Shown piece by piece: positions 24,640 through 34,085 of a stretch of 64,000 nt of DNA. Each line of letters starts with the position of its first letter. Within the stretch, counting starts at the first letter, position 1. The notes beneath the pieces were generated by a model. The model had not been told where the DNA came from, made no database searches, and saw only the letters and a program-made list of their open reading frames with translations. Position numbers and translations under genes: made by a program. Origin of the DNA: Eulemur rufifrons (Eukaryota; Chordata; Mammalia; Primates; Lemuridae); assembly GCF_041146395.1 (NCBI RefSeq), contig NC_090996.1, forward strand, positions 31,706,738-31,770,737, in the 5' to 3' direction.

Positions 24640-24870
24640 CACATACATGAGAGAGAAACCTGAGGAACTGGTCTGTCTTGTTTCAAACCCTGACTCCACC
24701 CCCTAACGGTTACAGGGCTTTTCCAGGCAACTTATCTCTTCCTCAGTTTCTAGATTTCAGAAAATGGGCTTCACAGTCCCGATATCATCAGGAAGCCGGT
24801 GTTCGTGTTAAGTGAGATGAAGTACATAGAGTGTTGTCACACAGTTGGGGGTCAAAATGTTTATTATAAT
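24640..24870 (+). mobile_element. MIR SINE, sense
   Basis: 'caaaccctgactccaccccc', 'ggcaacttatctcttcctca', 'ttcagaaaatgggcttcaca' and 'agtgagatgaagtacataga' follow the sense MIR consensus. Confidence 0.75.
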
Positions 24871-26175
24871 TGCAATTTTTAAAGTTGATTATATGTGTTT
24901 ATTATATTGTGTACATTACATAATTTTATCATAATTATTATTCTTCCTTCTCCACGTAAGATGCTTCTAAAAACTGCCTTAATTCCTCCAGGTCATTGTT
25001 ATTTCGGTCAATTAAATGGAGCCCTGGTGGCAACAAAAGATGCACTTTCTTAAGAGGATGAGCCTCCTGAGAATCGGTGCTGACAGACAGTCCCTCTCAG
25101 CACCCACCAAGCCACCCTTGTAAGGATCCTCACACTACAAGGACTCGACAAAACCATTTAATTGAATATTTCATTTCCTCCTAGGAATCGGATATTCCAG
25201 AAAGACATCCAACGGTCAGAGCAAGATTTATGCCAATTAAAGAAGGTGCAGCACAGCTGAAGGTCAACAGAGCTAGTGCAAATGATTTGGGGGAAAAAAA
25301 AAAAAATCAGCATTCTTATACTTCCTGTTGAGTATACAGAAATGAGCTGCGGGTTTCCAAGAAATGGCTGCCGCTCTGAGACGATGACAGAGCTTTCTTG
25401 GTTGCCACAACTCTCCTTGGAAAGTGACATTTGCACCATTTACTTGGACTCTCGCCATCTTGTCAACCACCGTTTCCTGAGAACCAAAATTTTCTGTCCT
25501 GAGACCTTGACATGGAATTTTGCTTTCTGCTAGAAAACAGATAGTAGTCTTTTGTCCAGGATGGAGTAACTCACTCTTTATTCCAGGAAAGCAAACTTTA
25601 TCGTGTGTAGCATTAAGCAACTGATAAGACCCAAATGGTGGCCCACCTCTGCTCCAACTACACCAGCATGGAACCGGAATAGAGACGTCTCTTTCTTCTC
25701 TTTCTTTCAACTTTCTACACTCTGGAATGGGTGTTAATAAGAAAACACTAAATGCAGAATGTTTGGCATGGAGGAGCTAAGCATATATAAACTAGTGTAA
25801 CAAAAAAGTTACTCAACCTGTGTGCATGCCATAATTCAAAGAACATATAGCCACTTTTCAGGTCTTGTTTCCACTGGCATATTTCTAAATTTGACAACAT
25901 GAGACTACGAGCTAATAGGCCTAGAAATAAATGTTTATTTTTTATTATAATAAACACGTAAATCTAAATGCATGGCTCCTGAACTTCTCACCTCCAACAG
26001 TGACAAAAAAAAAAAAAAAAAAAAAAAAAAACCCAGAAAATAACTATTTAAGCTTTTTCAGAAAATTGAAGAGGAAAGAAAAATGAATGTATATATTCTT
26101 TTCTATGCCATGTGATTTATTGGTAACTCATTCTGCAAAACACTCATTTCAGTTCTTATGTGAGCTTAGGAAAAA
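24871..26175. other. single-copy DNA with poly-A run
   Basis: No gene is supported. A poly-A run of about 27 lies at 26005-26031. The overlapping minus frames at 25158-25710 have no recognised domain. The block ends at the retroviral LTR. Confidence 0.5.
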
Positions 26176-26525
26176 TGTAAGGTTTCTTTGAAGTAGCCGG
26201 AGCCAGAGAAAGACAAGCAGAGTTGAAAGGATAAGTAAAGAGGCTTTATTGGGGTGCTCCCGGGTGGGGGTAATGGGTCCGAGAGAGGGACCCGGGTGAG
26301 CCTCACGGGACCCACAGAGTGGGAACCAGAGAAGCCGCCCCACCCAGAAGTCTGAGTAGGTTTATATAGGTTCTTAGGGCTGGGGGATGGGAGCTTCTTC
26401 GGCCAGGAGATGTTGGTGCGAGGAGTGAGGAATTTCTTTGTTTCAGCTTTGGGGCGGGTATTGAGGGATAGGAGGGACTTCTTTTTTCATTAGGGAAGGG
26501 AGGGGTACCTGCCACCAGCCTTACA
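26176..26525 (-). repeat. ERV 3' LTR
   Basis: It is 350 bp and reads TGTAAGG...CTTACA on both strands, so it has TG...CA ends. On the minus strand a TATATAAA box lies at 26361-26368 and an AATAAA polyadenylation signal at 26245-26250, about 110 bp apart, which fits U3-R-U5 order. It aligns along its whole length with 32600-32956. Confidence 0.95.
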
Positions 26526-26537
26526 TTCCAGCCTTTT
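26526..26537 (-). promoter_or_regulatory. polypurine tract of the ERV
   Basis: On the minus strand AAAAGGCTGGAA directly precedes the 3' LTR, where second-strand priming takes place. It is purine-rich with a CT interruption. Confidence 0.75.
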
Positions 26538-26639
26538 AGTGATAATAGGGCGCCTCTGTCTTTCTGGCTACTTCCTGTTTTTGAGGGGCGTAGAGGGGGC
26601 TATGGGCTGGAGTCGGCTGGTGGAGGGGTGACTGGAAGA

Positions 26640-27226
26640 GGAGAGTAGGGGTGAAGAAGCATCTGGTTTACTGCTACTCTGGATAATTTCTGCAGGCAGC
26701 GTTGGAGAAACTGAGCCAGAAAAGTCAGTTGTCTGTGCCAGGAAGCTAGTGATGTGGACGTGGTTTCCAGGGATAGCTGTAGGTGATCTGCAAAGTCTTG
26801 GGCAGAATTAACACTGTGGCACAGGGTGCCTCCCGCAAGCCCTCAGGCTGCGATGGAGGAGACCAAGTTGAGACCTACCATGACCAGCAAGAAGATGGCT
26901 CATTTTGAGCGGGGTCCCGGGAGAAGCCACTCGAATTCAGACTCACCATATAGAGTTAATTGAGGGATGACCATGACAGGGAAAAAAGGACCCAGGGTGG
27001 ATGTATTGATGTAGGGGGTAAGTGTTCCAATGTACCAGAAGAACTGTCCTGGAGCAGAAGAGGTGGTCATGGTCACAGTATGGTTAGTGAGGCAGCGTCC
27101 ATGAAGTTGCAGGTTGGGGTCAGTGAGGGTGGAGAGAAAGTATATGTGATCTGTAAAACGTTGGCCTGTGGGCTCAGGTTCCCACAGGGGAACTTGAGTG
27201 AGCGGAGTGGAGCATGAGGGACCCAA
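26640..27226 (-). pseudogene. ERV env remnant: end of SU and part of TM
   Basis: A 108-codon open frame (27226-26900) holds the C-terminal part of the surface subunit, with text such as VIPQLTLYGESEFEWLLPG. A TGA ends it at the position of the SU/TM cleavage junction. The same frame continues into a hydrophobic, Gly/Ala-rich segment like a fusion peptide, with a second TGA inside it, then a heptad-like stretch (DFADHLQLSLETTSTSLASW). The frame then passes straight to unrelated proline-rich sequence. The region expected next in gamma-type TM proteins, with a cysteine cluster, is absent here. No membrane anchor or cytoplasmic tail is seen. It is non-functional as it stands. Confidence 0.8.
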
Positions 27227-27582
27227 TGAGGGAATCTTTTAGGGGTTAGAAAAGTTTAGGGGAACAGCGGCCAGTAGGGGGTCACTGAAGGGAGGCACAG
27301 AGGAAACAGTGGGAGACATTATAGATTATTTTAGAGGAGTTTTAAGAAGGCGAGGGTATGTTGAATAATATTTAGCCAGGAGGTAAGAGGGGGATGTTTA
27401 GGGCAGTAAGAAAGTTGTCCTGCTAGAGTTTGTTCTGCTTCCAGCATATTGATAGATATTTGAACCTGTGTCTGGTGGGCCAGGACGTATTCACGGCTGA
27501 CGTGAATAGTCGCTGAAGGGTAATAGTCGTGTATTTTTCAGTATACTTTGCCTGTGACTTTAATTTTTTAACGTTGGTCTCA

Positions 27583-27789
27583 AGGGTCGAGGATATCCGT
27601 GTGAGAGATATCTGAGTCGGTCTCCAGAAGCTGAGGTAGAAATCTGTCTGCGTGGGCCCGGAGAAGTTGCCTGGCGAGGGAGAGATATGGGAGATAGGAG
27701 GCCAAAGGTGGGGGCTGGGCTGGAAGATGTTGGTTAATGAGAAAAGGCCAGCCATACATGAGTTCGAAAGGGCCAAGGAAGGTAAGATG
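27583..27789 (-). pseudogene. ERV integrase C-terminal part beyond an in-frame stop
   Basis: After the TGA at 27790-27792 the pol frame stays open to the next stop at 27580-27582. It reads GPFELMYGWPF, a conserved block near the C terminus of gamma-type integrases, and then a proline-rich tail. The simplest reading is a premature stop in an otherwise continuous pol frame. Confidence 0.8.
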
Positions 27790-29289
27790 TCAAGGGGCTA
27801 CCCTGATCCGGGTGAGAGCTAAGGGTAAAAGGTCAAGCCATGCTTGGCGGGTCTCAATAATGAGTTTGGTGAGGTGGTCTTTGATTAATCTGTTAGCCCT
27901 TTCAACCTTTTCTGAGGACTGGGGCCTGTAGGGAACATGAAGTTTCCACTCGACGTTGAGAGCCTCACAGACCTGATGAACAACCTTAGGAACAAAAGCA
28001 GGGCCACTGTCAGACTGAATGGAGGAAGGAAGGCCGAAGCATGGGATAATTTCAGTAATGAGAGTGGAGGCAACAACAGCAGCAGTTTCATTGACAGTGG
28101 TAAAGGCTTTAATCCATCCTGTAAAGGTATTTACCAGTGTTAAAAGGTATTTGAAATGCCTGTGAGGTGGCATATGGGTGAAATCGACCTGCAAGTCTTG
28201 TCCGGGGAGGTGACCACGCATCTGGTGGGTGGATACAGGGGGCTTGAAGCCCCCTTGAGGGTTAACAGAGGCACAGATGTCACAGTTCGAGCAAACAGTT
28301 TTGATGAGACAATACAGGGCAGGGTGTGAAAATAGAGACTGTAAGAGGTGGAAGAGGTCCTTAGTGCCAATATGAAGTGAAGAGTGGACCTGGCCAATGA
28401 GTTCTAGGGCCTGTGCCTTAGGGAGAGCCAGCCTGCCATCTTTCAGAAGGACCCACCCTTCGGTGGTGGTTGATCCCCCTTGGGCGAGAAGGCTGTCACG
28501 CTCCTCTGGAGTGTAGAGAGGCTGGAGGTAAGGAATGGAAAGGAAAAGAAGAGCCGGACCAGGATGTTTTGGGGATGTTAGACTACGGGTGACAATATCA
28601 GCATAGTTGTTTCCCTTAGCGATGGGGGACCTGTCCGTCCGGTGTCCCTTGCAGTGTATGATAGCTAATTGGGTGGGTAACTGAAGGGCCTCAAGGAGAC
28701 GAGAGATAAGGGTGGCGTTAATAATAGGGGAGCCCTTGGTGGACAGAAAGCCCCATTCTCTCCATATGGCAGCATGGCAGTGAGCTATCATAAACATATA
28801 TTTGGAGTCTGTGTAAATATTTACACTCCTGCCTTGGGCTAGGTGTAAGGCTTGGGTGAGAGTAATGAGTTCTGCCTTTTGGGAGGTGGTGCCCTCTGGA
28901 AGACAGGAGGCTTCTATTACCTGAGAGGCAGAGACAATGGCATAGGCCGCCCGGCATTTGTCATCCTCACCTGTGACGGAGCTGCCATCAACAAAGAAAG
29001 TTAAGTCCGCTGTAGGAAGTGGCTTATCTGACAGATCGGGTCTAGGTGTAGTGGAGGCTTCAACCATTTCTGAGCAGGAGTGTGAGGACAGGGATAGACA
29101 GGGAATGGGGAGCAGAGTGGCAGGGTTTAGAGTCGGGGACTGTGATAAAGTAATGGTGGGATTTTTAATAAACAAGAGATGGAATTCCTGTAGTGTAGAC
29201 AGAGTAAGGAGGGCTAAAGAGCGGTGAGTCTGAAGGTCCTGTAAATGGTGGGTGGAGAAGACAGGTAAGTCTGTCCCAGGGAGAGTTTA
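27790..29289 (-). pseudogene. pol: ERV pol: RNase H and integrase, long open frame
   Basis: The frame is open from just after a TAA at about 29290 to the TGA at 27790. Residues are counted here from the leucine codon at 29175, giving 461 codons. Pol is normally made as part of Gag-Pol, so no start codon is expected. RNase H occupies about residues 57-200, with acidic residues D63 (FFVDGSS), E102 (KAELI), D123 (YTDSKY) and D193 (NYADIV). Integrase follows. Its zinc-binding HHCC set is H264, H268, C295 and C298, and its catalytic set is D331 (VDFTHMP), D389 (QSDSGPAF) and E425 (KVERANR), with D389 and E425 35 residues apart. All expected catalytic residues are present. It is unlikely to be functional because the RT core and an intact gag are lacking. 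Confidence 0.9.
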
Positions 29290-29299
29290 AGGGCCACCC

Positions 29300-29750
29300 T
29301 GGTGAGAGTAGTGGCTGCGGCTAAGGCGCAGAGACAGTAGGTCGCAGAGGTTGGGTGAGGACGCTGAGGGCCAGGCCCTGGCATTCATCTGTGTAGAGAT
29401 AAAAGAGTTTTTTTAGGATGAGGAGTTTTAGAGGGGGTGCTTGTAGGAGAGAGTCATGAAGTTTTAGGAAGGCGTGGCAGACAGCCCGAGGGTTTAACAG
29501 AGGGCCAGCAGAGGCATCACGTGCTGCCTCATAGAGGGGTTTGGCAAGGAGAAAAAAGTTGGGGATCCAGTGTCAGAAGAAACCAATGAACCCGAGGAAG
29601 GACAGAATTTGTTCTGCAGTGGTGGGAGGCTGGAGGTCGCGGAGGGCCTGCCGGCGATCAACAGTGAGATGATGGGAAGTGGGGGTGAGACTAAGTCCAA
29701 GGTATGTGACAATAGGCTTAGACAGCTGAACTTTGGAGGAGGCCTGTCAT
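29300..29750 (-). pseudogene. ERV pol: end of RT (thumb/connection), broken
   Basis: On the minus strand 'KVQLSKPIVTYLGLSLTPTS' and 'TAEQILSFLGFIGFF' mark the thumb-to-connection part of a gamma-type reverse transcriptase. A stop follows FIGFF, then further stops. The palm and fingers with the YxDD active site, which should lie just upstream, are absent. Confidence 0.85.
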
Positions 29751-29751
29751 T

Positions 29752-29841
29752 GACATAGTAGCAGCATTTCTCCTGAAGGAAGATGTAGGTCCCTCCTTTT
29801 TTGGCTGTCAGTAGATTTAGAATCAAAATACTTTTGCGGTT
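29752..29841 (-). pseudogene. displaced fragment resembling the env TM ectodomain
   Basis: About 30 codons on the minus strand, beginning NRKSILILNLLTAKKGG and continuing to EKCCYYVN, match the part of gamma-type TM proteins around the so-called immunosuppressive segment and the adjacent cysteine cluster. The first cysteine of that cluster is a tyrosine here. It sits inside pol, directly before the RT thumb sequence, about 3 kb from the env remnant. Confidence 0.75.
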
Positions 29842-30290
29842 TCATTAAGAGTAAACCAGTATTTTAAGAATACCTTGTGATTTTAACTAAACCTTTTTTC
29901 TTTAATTATAGCTGACTCAACCATACACAAAATTCTTTTGTAAATTCCTTCCATGAACTCCATCACAACCTATACAGACCATCTATGACATACTTGGGCT
30001 TTCTTTTTTGTCCTAAATTTCATTTTTCTCAAATAACCAGCCATTCTGTTCCAGGACAAAAAGTCACTACACAAGATCTTTCTCCACACAAATTATTTTC
30101 TCGCTGATTTTTTTTTTTGAACAAAAATACATTTCCATGTTCATAGCTTTTCTACATCTCTTTTTTACCTTATTAGTTACCTTCTATCTTGGTTTATTTT
30201 TCCCTCCAAATCCAGGCTTTGAATCAATTTTTAAACAATCTCTGAATTAAACAAAATTACAGATATAATTTGTTTAATGTAAACTCGGGG
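29842..30290. other. AT-rich segment of unknown origin inside the ERV
   Basis: About 450 bp, distinctly AT-rich compared with the GC-rich provirus on both sides. It is closed in all frames beyond short stretches. It lies where the first two thirds of RT should be. I do not recognise a repeat family. It may be filler DNA, part of another element or captured host sequence. Confidence 0.6.
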
Positions 30291-30292
30291 GT

Positions 30293-30720
30293 CTACCACT
30301 TCAGACAGGAGAGGGTATGTAGGGCTTGGTAAGGCGGGAAAAGCTGTGGGTGGAGCTGAGGAATCTGGAGAGAGAGAGAGAGAGAGAGAGAAGAAGAAGA
30401 AGAAGAAGAAGAAGAAGAAGAAGGGCGGAGGCTCTGGAGGAAAAGTGGAAGGTTGTGCCCAGCTTGAGTTAATAAGTCCCTTCCCAATAGTGGAGCAGGA
30501 CAGGAGGGCATGAGAAGGAAGGAATGGGTGATGGGATGGTCATCTATTAGACAAGTTAGGGGACCCGTGGTGGGGAGTCGAGAGGGATTGCCGTCAATAC
30601 CCACGACTGACACCTGGGAAGGACAGGTAGGGCCTGAAAAGGAAGGCAGGACAGAGTAGGTAGCCCCCATGTCAACCAGAAAGGACACTGCCTTACCCGC
30701 TACCTTGATTGTTACCCTGG
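30293..30720 (-). pseudogene. ERV protease (retropepsin), inactivated
   Basis: The minus frame gives KVAGKAVSFLVDMGATYSVL at the start, then a flap-like region, and PLLGRDLLTQAG near the end, the standard layout of a retroviral aspartic protease. The catalytic triplet, normally Asp-Thr/Ser-Gly, reads Asp-Met-Gly, which fits an ACG-to-ATG change. The C-terminal part runs into a microsatellite and the frame stops at 30293. Confidence 0.85.
30368..30423. repeat. (GA)n(GAA)n microsatellite inside the ERV
   Basis: An AG run is followed by an AAG run. On the minus strand it encodes a poly-serine then leucine-serine tract at the end of the protease frame. Confidence 0.95.
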
Positions 30721-30799
30721 GCTCAGCGAGGGTGATGGGGTCGTTGAGTCAGGGTCTCTTCAGTCTTCAGCAGCCAGACCCAAAGCTGCCACCGGCAGG

Positions 30800-30960
30800 T
30801 CTAGGGATGGAAGGACTGACCCTCCGGACTTCTGTCCCAAGGGGCAGTCACTTTTCCAGTGTCCCTCTTGACCACAGCCGGGCAAGGCATCATGGGTGGA
30901 AGTGGCTGCAGGCGCCACTTGGCCCAGTGGCCTTCCTTACCGCACTTGAAGTAGGTGCCT
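30800..30960 (-). pseudogene. ERV gag nucleocapsid, degenerate zinc knuckles
   Basis: Two CCHC-like knuckles can be traced on the minus strand. The upstream one reads TYFKCGKEGHWAKW and has lost its first and last cysteines. The second (30844-30876) reads CGQEGHWKSDC and lacks the first cysteine in frame because of a one-base shift. Confidence 0.75.
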
Positions 30961-31125
30961 GGTGGAGTGTGGCTGGTCGCCTTAGACGAGGTCGATGGTT
31001 TCTCGGATCTCCCCGACCTCAGGGCTGCAAGGCTTGGGCCTGCAGGTGTGCCTTTTGGTGGACACGGGCCTCCCTTTGGGCCTCTGCCTATTCATCTCGG
31101 GAATTAAAGACTTTAAATGCCATAT

Positions 31126-31628
31126 TCACCAGGTCTCGGATAGGGGTCTCAGGGCCCTCCTCTGCCTTTTTTGTTTCTTTCTGATGTCAGGGGAGGACTG
31201 AGTAATAAAGTGAGTTGTAAGGACAGTAGTCCCCGCGGGGAAGGTAGGCTCTAGGTGGGTACATTGGATAAGGGTGTCTGTAAGGCGGCTGAGAAAGGCC
31301 GCAGGGTTATTATCTGACTTTTGAGTGATTTCCCTGAGTTTGTCATAATTTACAGCACGGTGAGTGGCGGCCTGGAGCCCAGCAAGGACACACTGCAACA
31401 GGTGGTCCCTCTGCTGCCCGGACGTGTTTTTTTATCAGTAGTAAGCGTAGAGGATAGTATAACAAAAATATCATGCCAGATAAGGTCACATACCTGTGTC
31501 AGGTTACGGAACTCTTTGGTGTAGGCTGTAGGGTTATTAGAAAACGAACCTAGGCACTTTTCAATCTGAGAAAGGTCAGGAAGGGAGAAGGGAGCATGTA
31601 CACGTACAAGCCCTTCGGTGCCAGCCAC
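31126..31628 (-). pseudogene. ERV gag capsid, in two frames
   Basis: Two overlapping frames (31628-31350 and 31398-31126) together cover the capsid. The first has PFSLPDLSQIEKCLGSF and LIWHDIFVILSSTLT. The second has HRAVNYDKLREITQ and the major-homology-like LSRLTDTLIQCTHLEP. A frameshift near 31350-31400 separates them. Similarity is to class I ERV capsids. Confidence 0.85.
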
Positions 31629-32206
31629 CTCCCGTAACGGACAGAGGAGGGGCTGGTCCGAGGGTTTGCCTGGGAGCGAGTGTGCTGGCTGACTGGAGAC
31701 GTCAGCAGCAAGCAGCTGGGCGGTGTGGGAGGATGGGCGGGCGCCTGTGGGTATGGTGGAGGTCGAGTGGGGGGAGGGCCGAGGGAATCGGGTGGATAGG
31801 AGAAAGCAGAAGGGGAGTCTGAAGAGACGTCCGGTGGAGAGTTAGAGGGAGAAGAGGAGGAGGGTGGTGGGGGGTCCAGCACAAGGAGGACTTGTGCGGG
31901 GTGGCAGGTCAGACAGAGAGAAGGACGGGAGCGCAAACAGAAAAAGGCTTGGACATATGGGATCTCCGACTATTTGCCATTCCTGTGACAAAAGTTATTA
32001 AGGTCTTGCAGAATACTGAAACTGAAAGTCCCATTTTCAGGCCATTGGGAGTCATTGTCCAATTTATACATTGGCCAGGCAGTGTTGCAGTAAAGACTGA
32101 GGCACTTGGGCCGGATGCCTAAATCCAGGGCCTTCAGATTGGCCAGCAGACAACCCAGGGGCATCTCACGGGGAATTTTGGTCACCCATGTCACCCCAAC
32201 CCAGAT
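31550..32206 (-). pseudogene. ERV gag matrix and p12-like region
   Basis: The matrix frame (32194-31970) reads LKALDLGIRPKCLSLYCNTA and ILQDLNNFCHRNGK. An in-frame TAG at 31970-31972 interrupts it. The frame reopens and continues to 31550 through a proline-rich stretch with a PPPY late-domain motif at 31751-31762, which in related viruses recruits NEDD4-type ubiquitin ligases for budding. The likely start ATG, followed by a glycine codon as needed for myristoylation, lies near 32190 in another frame, so a small shift separates it from the matrix. Confidence 0.85.
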
Positions 32207-32579
32207 GGAGAAACAGCCAGGAACAGTATCCTGGCTCCGGAGGTAGCAAAAGTCTGGGGCGATGTCTCCGCCCGAGACTAGTGTGCCGGCACGGACAGGG
32301 GTGAGAGGAATTCAGGTGTCCCCGAATAGCCTCAGACCCTGGAACGGGGGAGCCTCCGACGTGGGCCCACGGTTTAACAGATAGGGAACAGCTTCCCAGA
32401 AGGAACGGAGGCTCCTGGGGGATCCGGGTTGGGATAACACGGGGTGACTCACCCAGGCCGAGGTCGTCAATCAGGGACTGGAAGGCAGTCAGCGGAGGTC
32501 CCAGTCCAGAAAGTGAGAGTTCTCGGAAGGGGGTGGTGCAGCCAAGGCCCCAGAGTGGGCCGGCGCAGCCAAACGCCCC

Positions 32580-32597
32580 TCCCAGGTCTCGGCACCA
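32580..32597 (-). promoter_or_regulatory. ERV primer-binding site, tRNA-Phe type
   Basis: On the minus strand TGGTGCCGAGACCTGGGA lies 2 bp inside the 5' LTR. It matches the complement of the tRNA-Phe 3' end at 16 of 18 positions, with A-to-G and C-to-T differences. It does not fit the proline, lysine, histidine or glutamate sites as well. This is the ERV-F type of priming. Confidence 0.85.
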
Positions 32598-32599
32598 AA

Positions 32600-32956
32600 T
32601 GTAAGGTTTCTTTGAAGTAGCCGGTGCCAGAGAAAGAAAGATGAGCAGAGTTGAAAGGATAAGTAAAGAGGCTTTATTGGGGCACTCAGGGTGGGGGTAA
32701 CGAGTCCCCGAGAGAGGGACCCGGGTGAGCCTCAGGGGACCCACGGAGTGGGAACCAGAGAAGCCACCCGCCCAGAAGTCTGAGTGGGTTTATAAAGGTT
32801 CTTAGGGCTGGGGGATGGGAGCTTCTTTGGCCAGGAGATGTCCACGAGAGGAATGAGGAATTTCTTTGTTTCAGCTTTGGGACAGGTATTGAGGGATAGG
32901 AGGGGCTTCTTCTTTTTTCATTAGGGAAGGGAGGGGTACCTGCCACCAGGCTTACA
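32600..32956 (-). repeat. ERV 5' LTR
   Basis: It is 357 bp with TG...CA ends. On the minus strand a TATAAA box is at 32789-32794 and AATAAA at 32673-32678. It aligns along its full length with 26176-26525, with scattered substitutions and small indels. Confidence 0.95.
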
Positions 32957-33685
32957 AGGATAATTACATTTCTCTGCTTTTTTCACTCTCTTTCCCAAAT
33001 GCCAAGTTTACTTACAGAACGTGTCATTTGGTTTTTATATGCAAGAAGAGAATTAAGAATATTCCCATTAAAGTTTTGATTTTCTCTTTTGCATTGGCAG
33101 GCTGATACAATTCACAGGACACAGATACTGGGTTGGGAGGGGGTAGCAGAAATTTAGGCTACCCCTGAGGATGTCTTAAATACCTCAATCATAATGCTCT
33201 CCTGGGGAAGAGGCAAGAAATTAAAAGTTGACTAATGTAAGTCATGAAGGCTGATCTAAACATGGACCTCTGTCATTTTAACCATTCTGGGTGAAATCCT
33301 TACGAAACATATTTTACTGTCTCCACTTTCCTAGATATGGATAGCTGGTTTCAGTATTATAACCCAGCACAACGAGGACCTCCAAGAGGCTGACAACTTT
33401 ACAATGTCTTGCTCTCCTGCCAAATAAGCCCAGGTTGTTGTACTCTTGAAGATATTTAGATGCATTTCAGTGTTCTAGTGCCTGCCTTCGTGATCTGCTG
33501 TCGTTTCATACAATTTGGCTCCATATTCACAACCAGTTATCTGGGGAGTGCTATACACTACTTGGGGACTGCTTGGATTTCTTGAAATTACAGTCTTGCC
33601 CTCCCTGTTCCCACCTACCTTCTCAGATGCACATTATGCTATGTTCCTCCCCAGACTCTATGCCCCATGTGAATCTTTCTGGCCC
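32957..33685. other. single-copy DNA
   Basis: I see no gene or recognisable repeat between the ERV and the next L1 fragment. Confidence 0.5.
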
Positions 33686-33689
33686 AGGC

Positions 33690-34085
33690 GCCTTTATTTT
33701 ATTTATTTATTTATTTTTTATTTCAGCTTATGATGGGAGTAACAAAATTTCAGGTTATATATATTGCCCATGTACCGCCCATTCCCCCGAGTCAGAAGCT
33801 TCAAGCGTATCCCTTCCCCAGACAGTGCGCACTGCACTCATCATGTAGGTATACACCCATCCTCTCCCCACCCCTGCATCCCACTCCCCCCTGCACCCCC
33901 CCAGTCAGGACATTCAAGCGTGACCATTCTCCAGACAATATGCAACGCACTCATCATATAGGTATACACCCATCCCCTCCCTCCTCCCCCCACCCCAGTC
34001 CGATACCCAATTGGTGTTATTCCCAAATGTGCACTTAGGTGATGATCAGGGAAACCAATTTGCTGGTGAGAACATGTTGCTGGTG
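33690..34085 (-). mobile_element. L1 3' UTR (strepsirrhine type), antisense, internally duplicated
   Basis: A (TTTA)n/poly-T start, then antisense 'ttcagcttatgatgggagta', is followed by C-rich text. On the minus strand this gives G-rich text, 'gggcaatatatataacctga' and 'gctgaaataaa', the same layout as the L1 end at 48800-49165. The segment around 'aggtatacacccatc' occurs twice, 113 bp apart (33841 and 33954). Confidence 0.8.

Larger units (their letters stand above)
26176..32956 (-). mobile_element. class I (gamma-like) endogenous retrovirus, rearranged provirus
   Basis: The element is bounded by two LTRs in the same orientation. Read on the minus strand the order is 5' LTR, tRNA-Phe-type primer-binding site, gag, protease, an anomalous insert, the end of RT, RNase H, integrase, broken env, polypurine tract and 3' LTR. 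Reading frames carry stops and frameshifts throughout except in RNase H-integrase. About 700 bp coding for the RT core is missing. The LTRs differ by roughly two dozen substitutions by eye, about 7 percent, so the insertion is neither very recent nor ancient. A target-site duplication is not visible (AAAA on the left, AGGA on the right). Confidence 0.95.

Noticed and set aside
32166..32744. Open frame of 192 codons on the minus strand
   Set aside because: It spans the 5' LTR, the primer-binding site and the untranslated leader of the ERV, so it is a chance frame.
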